Positions 55,868 to 64,000 of a stretch of 64,000 nucleotides of DNA are shown here, piece after piece (within the stretch, counting starts at the first letter, position 1; every line of letters starts with the position of its first letter). Below the pieces are notes generated by a model. That model was not told where the DNA came from and did not search any database. It worked only from the letters and a program-made list of their open reading frames with translations. Source of the stretch: Narthecium ossifragum (taxonomy: Eukaryota > Streptophyta > Magnoliopsida > Dioscoreales > Nartheciaceae); NCBI GenBank assembly GCA_963920575.1, contig OY986969.1:8615096-8679095 (forward strand), written 5' to 3'. The position numbers and the translations under genes were made by a program.

Positions 55868-56536
55868 ATGATGCAGAAGAATCAAATTCAGGCGCTGGAA
55901 ACTGATGTCGAGACCATTAAAGAATCAATCGTGGAATTGACGGCATCGTTGAAGGTTCACGAAGGAAGCTTTCATAAATCCATACAACAACAAGGAAAGC
56001 TTGTCGCTGATCGACAACGAGTTACTGATGCTCTGATGGCGGGATTGGAGGCCGCTACACGCGACCTCATGAAGGCCCTTGCAAAGAATAGTACAGGGCC
56101 GTAAGAGGAGGAGAAGGAGAGGTTTTGTCGACGACAGAGGAGCCGCAGCTCGAGGCAGCGTTGGCGCACACCGTCGCCGTCGTCGGAGGACGAGAAAAAA
56201 CTACGAAAAGGGTATGGAGAGCCGCGGGTTAAATTGGAGTTCCCAAACTTTTCTGGGGATGATCCAATGGAGTCGCTAAACAGAGTAGATCAATTCTTGT
56301 CATTACATGAGACACCGGATACTCAATGGCTACAAAGTGCTTCGTATCATCTGGTAGGTGAGGCCAACCAATGGTGGCAGTGGTTGAAGAGGATTTACAA
56401 CAAAGCACAGGTAGAGATCACATGGGAATCCTTTGAGAAGGATTTGATGGCTCGGTTCGGAACGACAAATTATATCAATCACGACGAGGCACTCACACAG
56501 ATTCGACAAAAAGGTTCACTCCGAGACTATCTCTAA
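55868..56536 (+). pseudogene. Gypsy gag N-terminal half, with stop codons
   Basis: The frame starts ATGATGCAGAAG (55868) with a coiled-coil N-terminus (QIQALETDVETIKESIVEL). A stop lies at 56102. It then continues in the same frame through a basic, repetitive linker to LEFPNFSGDDPMESLNRVDQ, WLQSASYHLVGEANQWWQWL and DLMARFG, the core retrotransposon gag domain (PF03732; 'F.G.DP..W......F'). It ends at a second stop at 56534. The zinc knuckle and all of pol are absent, so it cannot support transposition. Confidence 0.85.
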
Positions 56537-58427
56537 GAATTTGAGATGTTGGCCCAATGCTTTGCTTGTGGTTCGGGGAGAGGCTTTGAGGTCGAGGCCT
56601 TAGTTGTTGGTGGTTGGCCGGTGAGGTCTTTGTTGGAACGATGCTCACCAAGTGTTTGATGAAATGCCTGAATGGGTCAAGTTTGGTTTTCTCCGCTCTT
56701 TCGCGATACTGCAATGTTGTGGGACATGCGTGAGGGATTGTGAATCTTTCTTCGTGTCTTTTGAGGTGTTTCATTTAATTTTGCACATGTTATGATGCAT
56801 GTCTAGTTATTTGATTATGTGATCCTATGTGTAGATAGTAAATAAAATCGTCGATGTGGCATTCGTGTGTATCTCTTGTCTCGCATGTGCTTGAAGACAG
56901 TTTAGTTGTTGTATTGCATTAGGATGCATGATCTGGTTGTGAGCCATGGTTTTGGGGCCTAGGTTTAATGCAGACCGTGATTTGAGTCCGTAGTCGGGTT
57001 AGTTTAGCTTAGGTCGAGTCGGGTCTAGGCCGTGTACTGATCGTGTCGCGGATTGAGAGTGGTCTCCGCATGTGGATCGATGATGAGAACCCGAATTGTA
57101 CAGAGTTTGATCATGAGCTTGAGGTTGGTTGATAAATATCCTATGTTCGGCTTAGGATTGAAGCTGAGTGTATGCGGTCTCTGCGTACTAGTTGGGCGAA
57201 GACGTGGTTGGCATCCAGATGTTGGTATTCATCTTGAGGGCATCTTGCCGAGTCAGGTGGCCGTAAAGTTTCCTCCGTATGTCTGGTGCGTAGGGCGGTG
57301 CCGATATACTCAGACAGGGTCCGGGGATGGGTGAGTATTCGTGATGTTCCGCACGGACGACTATAAGGACAGATGTTGTTGTGTGATCTCATCTGTCAAC
57401 ATCATGGCTAGAGTCTTAATACCTGACGTTCTGAGCAAGCGGTTACCGAGACGAGTGTTGTTGTGTGATCTCATCCGTTGGCTCCGCAGCGGGCGTCTTG
57501 AGGAGGCGAATAGCTCGTAAATCTTCCTCCAGAGTCGTTAGACTTGGTGTGTTTGATTTCAGGACATCAGATGTTGGAGTTTAAGTTGTGTGACCTATAC
57601 TACGGATGGACAGAGAGGTCTCCGTGAATCGTTTGAGATTGATTTGATGTTTTTGATCGAGTTGTTGTTGAACTCGAGGTGGCTTACCGCCTAGTTTCAT
57701 TGTAGGACCTTTGTGTTGTCCTTGCACGTGTAAGATGCTTGTTGGGTCTCCTACCGGGCTTATTACTCACCCTTGTTTTGGGGTCAAGTGTGTGCAGGTG
57801 ATCTTCAGAGGCTCTGAGGTTTGCTGTGTAGTTATGAGGCTGGATTCATGGAGTGAGGCGTCATTGAGGTCCTTTTTTTGAGAGATTAGATTGTTGTAGC
57901 ATGGTGAGATTGAGAGTGTTGCCTGCGGGCCCATTTATGCCCTTTAATCTACTTTGTACTCTGTTATGTTTATAAATGCCTCTTTTTGATGTATTCTAAA
58001 GATATATAAAACTTGATCTTTAACTTAAGTATTGTATAAATGTCGATATGTGGCTTGAGGTTATGTTTATGTTATTATGCTTCCATTTATCTTTTATAAA
58101 TGCCACATGTTGTACAATTTTGTATCAAGGTTATGTGTAGAATGTTTGTACATTCGTTCACGCGCTTGTTTTGAGAGATTATGCCGAATTTTTTTAAAAA
58201 TTTAAGGTATTTTGGGATGTTGTTTTAGGACGGGGCGTGGCATAATCTATGGAAGAGATTGTAATAGTGAGCGTGGAGTTTAACAGAGATTCTGGAATGC
58301 TGGTGCCCAGTCTTATTGGAGTGGAATTTTAGAGATGAAACGAAATGGAGCAATAACAATGGCAGCAATCTAGCATAAATTGGATGAACTGCTTGAAATA
58401 CTTAGGGGGCGTTTGGTTACGCGAATC

Positions 58428-58700
58428 ACTGGTGCAGGTGCATCGTGGGATGCATGCATCGGACATCTGATGCTGGTGTTTGGTTTGCCTTTAGGATCAT
58501 ATGATGCAACATTATTTATATAATGTTCACATTAAATATATTATTCGTATAATTTTCATATAATGATGCAATAAAGTTAAATTTTAATATATATTATATG
58601 ATATTTTAATATTATATATATTAAAATTTAATTTTATTATATCATTATATAAAAATTATAATATCAAACTGGATAAATATACTGCTAATTCCTTTGTTTC
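58428..58700. repeat. Miniature-element remnant with long AT-rich hairpin
   Basis: GGGGGGCGTTTGGTTACGC at 58427 resembles the start of a miniature element, and GCATCGTGGGATGCATGCATC resembles text in the 218-bp array at 9 kb. The segment ATAATGATGCAATAAAGTTAA... (58560-58600) is the near complement of ...TTAATTTTATTATATCATTAT (58620-58650), giving a hairpin with arms of about 40 bases. Confidence 0.6.
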
Positions 58701-58981
58701 CACTTTACCCATGATCTGTGCAGCTATTTCATTTGCAAATTGTTGTTTTCCTTTGCCACCTTTTCTAGTTTATAATCCACAAATCAAGCTGTAAAGGCTG
58801 AAGAAACTTTCTGTAAAAGCCTTAGAATCAAGAAACTGATCAAAATTTTTACCTGAAGTTCTTGAATGAAGTGAGAGTAATTTATTGGGTTTGGAGTTCT
58901 CTTCTCAAGCTGTGGACTAATTGCTGAAATCCAAGTCCAGATACTCTTTTATAGGCTCTACTTTCCATTCTTGGTATAAAT

Positions 58982-59323
58982 TTGTATGAACTTGTGGAGC
59001 AGCAGCAAAAGCCCCCTTTCTTGGTAAGAATCCTGCAAAGTTTATGCAAAGGTTCCAATCCAAACGTCACTAAAGCTCCAGTAGGAGCGTCTGTTGATCC
59101 ACATTACTGTAAAGATACTAACAGGAGTTGTTTGTCTCCCAGCGACACTTTGCTTTTTTTGAAATGGCAGAGCACAGCCACTGGAGAATTGGGTGACATG
59201 GAAACAGGTGCTCTGAAAGGGTTGTTTTTGTATGTAGTTTGGTGGCCTCATTCTAGAGTTATATGTGGTGATCATTATTACCTTTCCAGATATTTGGATT
59301 TGGGCGAAAAATTACAACGGTAA
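58982..59323 (+). CDS. Hypothetical 113-codon reading frame
   Basis: The frame begins MYELVEQQQKPPFLVRILQS, is fairly Cys- and Ser-containing in the middle and has no low-complexity sequence, which sets it apart from most frames here. I recognise no domain, signal peptide or membrane span. A GTAAGA at 59022 could be a splice donor, so the true gene, if any, may be longer and partly spliced. An opposite-strand frame (58882-59070) overlaps it. It may be a fragment of a decayed gene. Confidence 0.25.
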   Translation: MYELVEQQQKPPFLVRILQSLCKGSNPNVTKAPVGASVDPHYCKDTNRSCLSPSDTLLFLKWQSTATGELGDMETGALKGLFLYVVWWPHSRVICGDHYYLSRYLDLGEKLQR

Positions 59324-59739
59324 ATGTTTACATGAGTAACAATTAAACGGCACAATTTAACTGGTAGTAATTATAATATGTTTGGGATAAGAATAAATTC
59401 TGAGTCGTAAAAATTAACTTTTTTTTGGTTTGAGAGTAATAATTAATCACATTAGGATTTTTCACAAACAATTTTTACTTTCTTAAACAATTATTAAATG
59501 ACATATAGCGTTTTTTAGCCACATCATCTAATCTATGTATCTTTTCTCTCCTCTCTTCTCTCATCTTTTGACTTATAATCTCTCAGTTGGGATAAAGAGA
59601 GACGGATTAGGATTAGTGGGGGAGAGCGAGCAACGCGAGCGAGGAAAAAAAAAGAAGAAAAAAGATAAAAGGATATTTTTGTCATTTAAACATGGGTTGT
59701 TTGGACAACTATAACAGTTAAAGTGTGGAATTGTGAAAA

Positions 59740-60222
59740 GGGTGGGGCTATCTACACCACCCTTTGGATTCAACACACCACAAAAACTATTTTTTGTAAA
59801 AAATAAAATAAAAATTCCATTATACCCCTCACCCTCTCTCCCGATGTCTCTCTCACAGCCACTATACCCCTCCCTCTCTCCGGCGGCCTCTCTCTCTCCT
59901 CAGGCCTCTCTCTCGCCGGCGCCCTCTCTCTCTCTCCCACGCCCTCTCTCTCTTTCTCTCCCCCGGCCTCTGTCTCTCTCAAGGCCTCTCCCTCGACGGC
60001 GGCAGCGGCGGTGGCCTCTCTCCCGGCGGCCTCCCTCTCGCGTTCTCTCTCTCCCGTGGCCGGCCGGCCTCCCTCTCTCTCGCTTCTCTCTCTCCCGTGG
60101 CCCCCCCCCTCTCTCTCTCTCTCTCGTGCCCGGCCCGCCTCCCTCCCTCCCTCTCGCGTTCTCTCTCTCCCGTGGCCGGCCGGGCTCCCTCTCTCTCGCT
60201 TCTCTCTCTCCCGCGGCCCCCC

Positions 60223-60253
<31 letters not shown>

Positions 60254-60764
60254 GTGCCTGGCCGGCCTCCCTCCCTCCCTCTCGCGTTCTCTCTCTCCCG
60301 TGGCCGGCCGGCCTCCCTCTCTCTCGCTTCTCTCTCTCCCGCGGCCCCCCCTCTCTCTCTCGCGGCCGGCCGGCCTCCCTCCCTCTCTCTCGCGTTCTCT
60401 CTCTCCCGTGGCCGACGGCCTCCCTCCCCCCCCCTCCTCTCTCTCGCTTTCTCTCTTTCCCGCGGCCGCCGGCCTCCCTCTTCCCCCCTCTCTCTCCCAT
60501 GGCCGACCGGCCTCCCTCTTCTCTCTCTCCCGTGGCTGGCGACGGCTGCCATGGTGGAGAGGTGGTGGAAGGTCGGCAGTGGCTGCCGGCGTGAAGAGGT
60601 GGTGGAGGGGCCACCGCCGGGGTGGAGAGGGAGGGAGGGCTGCCGGAGTGGTGGGGTGGGGGAGGTAGATGATGAGGGTAGTTTAGGATTTTTGTTTTAT
60701 ATTTTTACAAAAAACATTTTTTGTGGTGTGTTGAGTTTAAATCGTGGTGCGGATAGCCACACCC
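59740..60764. mobile_element. Inverted-repeat element with CT-rich interior, 1025 bp
   Basis: The left end GGGTGGGGCTATC... and the complement of the right end GGGTGTGGCTATC... match over about 90 bp, including CAACACACCACAAAAA and TTTTTTGTAAAAA. Flanks TGTGAAAA (59732-59739) and TTTGAAAA (60765-60772) form an 8-bp duplication with one change, so hAT-like. The interior is a CCCTCTCTCTCGC / CGTGGCCGGCCGGCCTCC minisatellite (59870-60540). It creates Ser/Pro/Leu or Arg/Glu frames up to 311 codons in all frames, none of them real genes. Confidence 0.7.
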
Positions 60765-60772
60765 TTTGAAAA

Positions 60773-61522
60773 CGGAGGAAAGGTTGATATTTATAACAAA
60801 AAACAAGGAAAACACAGAGTATACAGTAAAGGTAACGGGATGTAATTTTTCAAAGAAGAGAGCAGTTTCTTTTCTTCTTTTCTTTTTTCTTCAAAATATT
60901 TTCTTCAAAATATCCCCAAAGAGAAAAATCCCTCGATCTTCATTTATTAATTCACCAACCTGGTAACATGAGCGGCACACGTGTCATATTCTTACAGGCC
61001 CCTCATCAAACATTGGTATTGCTCTTGCACGTAAAATCTGATAGGATCACAAAACCAAAAGATGAAAAGATCCCAACAAAAAAAAAAGGACCAAACCCAG
61101 GCATATCCCTTAAAAGCCAGTGGTCTCTTCATTGGGTCGTCAACTCACTGGTACCCAAAACGTTCCCTAAACGCCTAAATTAACACAAAACCCTCCCATT
61201 AATAAGAGTAACTGGCCCCTAAAAAAGTAATAAACCCTTAAGTAATCCATTTCCCACCAAGATCTAATCATGGCTTGGGCTGCAAGAAACACCTCAGTGG
61301 ACAAACCCCCGCGACAAGCGCCCGAGCCTTGGCGCTCTCGGCTCGTGCCCGCTTTATTACGACCCGAGCCTAAACCCTCGACGCCTCGAGGCTTTGGGAT
61401 TTCCCGCCCAAGGGTTGCTTGGTATAGTGGAGAAGGGGTTTATAGCTAGCACTCGTCTCCACCATTCCCCATTCCCCCTCCCCCTCTGATGTCCTCCTCG
61501 TCGTCCTCATCCCTGGATCATA
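60773..61522 (+). promoter_or_regulatory. Upstream region and 5' leader of the SOG1-like gene
   Basis: No other gene is visible. A possible TATA-like GGTTTATAGC lies near 61438. CT-rich leader sequence (CCACCATTCCCCATTCCCCC, 61460-61479) follows. Upstream of 61250 the sequence is A-rich. Confidence 0.35.
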
Positions 61523-63922
61523 ATGGCGAGGTGTGCTGCTCTCTCCTCCTCCTTTTTTTCTGGGATTTGATGTTGATTTGGCATGGGCGCTGTGTGATGC
61601 TGTGTTTGGATGCAATGGGGGGGTTTAGGAGTTGTATTGGGGGGCTTTTGCTGGCATTGGATGCTTGTGAGTGTTTGGATCGTCGATGGGTGGAAATTAA
61701 ATCGGCGTTTGGTGGGTTTTTTTATCTTTTTATGGATGACATAGGGGGGAAAGTTTGTGTTTTTCCTTGCTCTAAGAAACTTGGCGTTTGGCTTGGGGGT
61801 CGTATTGGGCTTGGTGAGAGTGATGATGGTGTGAGAGTATTGGCATTTTAGGGAATCAAGTTGTGAAGCTGTTGGGATCATCTTTATCAGTGCTGGCAGT
61901 CTTCTGCTATCCTTGAATGTGGAAGTGTATGATTGCTATGCTAAAGCGTGGTGTTTTATTTACCATTTTTAGTGAGTCAGTCTAGATATGAAACGGAATG
62001 TTTGAGTCTTTGAGAGAACCTGTGAAGATAAGAGTTGATCGATGAGATCTCTATCTGCCATCAAGATAGGGGTTCCTCTCTTGACGGAGAAGATGGAGAA
62101 GATTATGCATTGTATTGGAGTTCTTTTCTTCAGTTAATGAGAAAAGTGATAGGGGCTGTTCAGCAATCAAGTGGATCAGGGGTCTTAGTCAGCAACTAAT
62201 TGAGGGATTGTCTTCTCTTCTTCTACTACTTTATTCTCATCTTCGTAGGCAGCAACTGAACTCTCGTACCTTAAATTAAGGGTCATCATTGATGGTGAAA
62301 ACTGAAGCTAGTATGCTAAAATCACCCTAGTGGAACCAACGGTCCTTGGTGCGCGCCCAAACTCTAGTTTGAAGTCCTTATGATAAATCCTCAAGTATAT
62401 ATGTTTTTAAGGACTTTTTTCCCATAGAGCATGCTGTAACAGCTGGAGTAGACCGCAGAATTATGGTACAGTATTTCTTGAGTTAGTTAATTTGGTGACT
62501 CTGCTATAAGCACTGTAGCTGGTGGGTAGTGTAATTGTTCCGACGGTGTAAACTATGATCCATTATTGGCGTTCAGTTAGTTTGGATGGTTGAAATAAGC
62601 CTATACACGAGCAATCTCATTGACTGGTTGAAGCGTCATGAACTGTGGATACATAACACTTACAGTCATTAATGTGGCAATACTTTGCCTTAACCTAAAG
62701 TTACTAAAACATCCATATGCCACATTTGGAGATATGATCATAAGGATCTCCTTTTCTTGATTTTGTATTTGACCTTAGAACAATCATATTGTGTATCAAC
62801 GCGATGATGATCTTGATAGTATTCAGCTGCTGTCTGAAAGCATTAAAATGCTCTGAAGAGCAGAGCTTTGATACTCATGGTTAAATGCAGGATGACTAAA
62901 GAAATCATTCTCCACACATCTAATATTCGTTTGCTGCATCTGGTTAATATTTTCCTGAACTTAGGATAGTTTTGCCAGCATAATATAGGAAATGAATGAT
63001 CAAATGCTTAACAGTTATATGACTGATTTTATTCTCAAATAGCCATTAAGAGGTGTAAAATAATATAGGCTTAATTATGTTATATGCAGCTGAATAGGAT
63101 TTTTCTGTATTGGCAACACTGTCATCACCCTTTTTTTTATTTGCCACTAGAACTTGATGTTGCAAATTTCCGCATGCTTCAATTTCTCTCACAAACATGT
63201 GGAGTAAACTTAATAGAGAGCGCAGGTTGATGGTTCTTGATGGAACTTGTTGCTTCTATTTGCTTCAATGTAATGAAATAGCTTGCATTACACTGATCTA
63301 TTTTCTGGTACATATACCCTTCAGGTTCTCATGTAGGGTTGTAAATTTTTTCGCAGGACATGGCTAATGAACAGTAGGGGAATTGCTAGGAAAGTAAGGA
63401 ATGCCACTTTGTTTTCTAGTTATCAAGTCAAAGACTTGGGTGCAGAAGCTAAGAGGGAATGCCCCAATTGCGGACACATTATTGACAATAGTGATGTAAG
63501 TACTTGGATGATTGTGTCCTTTTTTCTCTTTTTGTAGTTTTTTTCTCAACTACAGTGTTGGGTCCTGCATTCTTAATGACTTTTTTGACACTAACACGTG
63601 TCAAATAAGTCTTATGGCTATACTGAAACATAGGAAATAAAACGGTTTTGAGATGGATATGTGTTTCTTTTCAAGGATTTGGGGCACATTTTTTCAGGCA
63701 TCTAAAGATTGCTTATGTATCATTTTTCTATGCAGGCTTCTTTAGAATGGCCCGGACTTCCTGCTGGTGTTAAGTTTGATCCATCGGATTTAGAGATTCT
63801 AGAACATTTAGCTGGAAAGCTTGAAATTGGAAATGCAGAGTCCCACTTATTTATCGATGAGTTTATTCCTACTCTAGATGGGGACCAGGGAATTTGCTAT
63901 ACTCATCCTGAAAATCTACCTG
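61523..63922 (+). CDS. SOG1: SOG1-like NAC transcription factor, 5' exons (gene continues past window)
   Basis: SOG1 (SUPPRESSOR OF GAMMA RESPONSE 1, a NAC protein) is the plant master regulator of the DNA-damage response, acting in the nucleus downstream of ATM/ATR. Three coding exons fit. Exon 61523-61530 (ATGGCGAG) is 8 nt. Exon 63357-63495 gives [13 protein letters not shown]...[12 protein letters not shown]. Exon 63736-63922 gives [20 protein letters not shown]...[11 protein letters not shown]...[12 protein letters not shown]. All junctions are GT-AG, and phases agree (2, 0, 1). The order 'WL..S..IA.K', CPx[28 protein letters not shown] and GICYTHP.NLPG is the SOG1 subgroup signature, and the NAC domain begins at [10 protein letters not shown]. 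The rest of the NAC domain and the C-terminal SQ-rich activation region lie beyond 64000. The 8-nt first exon is inferred from phase and similarity, so it is the least certain part. Confidence 0.88.
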
Positions 63923-64000
63923 GTAAAACATATCCTTGATCATGTTATCTTGACATTTGCATGCTCTTCAAGCTATTGCTTATTGTCTTCTTTTATGCAT

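Larger units (their letters stand above)
55237..58242 (+). mobile_element. Gypsy LTR (family C) interrupted by a second gypsy fragment
   Basis: The outer ends are TATGAGGACCCG (a TGTGAGGACCCG start with one change) and GGACGGGGCGTGGCA. An exact duplication TAATC lies on both sides (55232-55236, 58243-58247). The 3' half carries GGGCTTATTACTCACCC...GTGTGCAGGTGATC (57755-57805), matching the same zone of LTRs A and B, so the outer unit is a solo LTR of that class. Inside, about 55520-56545, lies the 3' part of a different LTR, a primer-binding site and a gag remnant. The edges of the inner piece are approximate. Confidence 0.65.

Noticed and set aside
59733..60769. Long reading frames (311, 260, 252, 211 and 165 codons) on both strands
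   Set aside because: All arise from the CCCTCTCTCTC / GGCCGGCC minisatellite, which is open in every frame. The peptides are Ser/Pro/Leu or Arg/Glu low complexity, with no domain.

Overview
The window is plant nuclear DNA, from an angiosperm. It has GT-AG introns, a DYW-class pentatricopeptide (PPR) gene, a SOG1-type NAC gene, and many LTR retrotransposons primed from initiator tRNA-Met. The PPR reading frame starts very GC-rich and becomes AT-richer downstream. That gradient is usual in monocots, so a monocot is my weak guess; I cannot name the species. There are no bacterial-style operons, CRISPR arrays or tRNA genes.

Only three loci look like intact host genes. All are on the + strand: an intronless PPR-DYW editing-factor gene (19536-21641), a two-exon Golgi glycosyltransferase family 17 gene (52137-53752), and the 5' part of a SOG1-like NAC gene that runs off the right edge (61523 onward). 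They are unrelated in function and separated by repeats.

The rest is nested transposable elements and decayed gene copies.
- 0-9 kb: a complete miniature LTR element (931-2767, TSD ACAAG) holding a hAT miniature element (TSD CCGGGTTG); a long-inverted-repeat element with a broken GRF zinc-finger gene; two solo LTRs of one family (TSDs CAAAG and GTTTT).
- 9-19 kb: tandem and palindromic arrays, including a 218-bp tandem repeat, an ATAAAAATG palindrome array, and a 1.8-kb field of a GTAGTTACTTTTCA motif inside a probable Mutator-like element.
- 23-40 kb: a plant-mobile-domain pseudogene, a gypsy pol remnant joined to a 3-kb LTR, three Cassandra copies carrying 5S-rRNA-derived promoters, further long LTRs, and a hAT transposase pseudogene split by a CACTA-like insert.
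- 40-61 kb: an RNase H fragment, a hAT-type and a Harbinger-type element, a copia solo LTR, a gypsy LTR holding a second element's gag, and a CT-rich inverted-repeat element.

The most unusual signal is a set of palindromic GATCGATC octamers arranged in pairs about 22 bp apart. It recurs in LTRs that otherwise look unrelated (4961-6654, 29713-31750, 37421-38900, 47976-48685), often just upstream of a TATA-like box. A variant with 12-bp spacing occurs in the 25665-28669 LTR.
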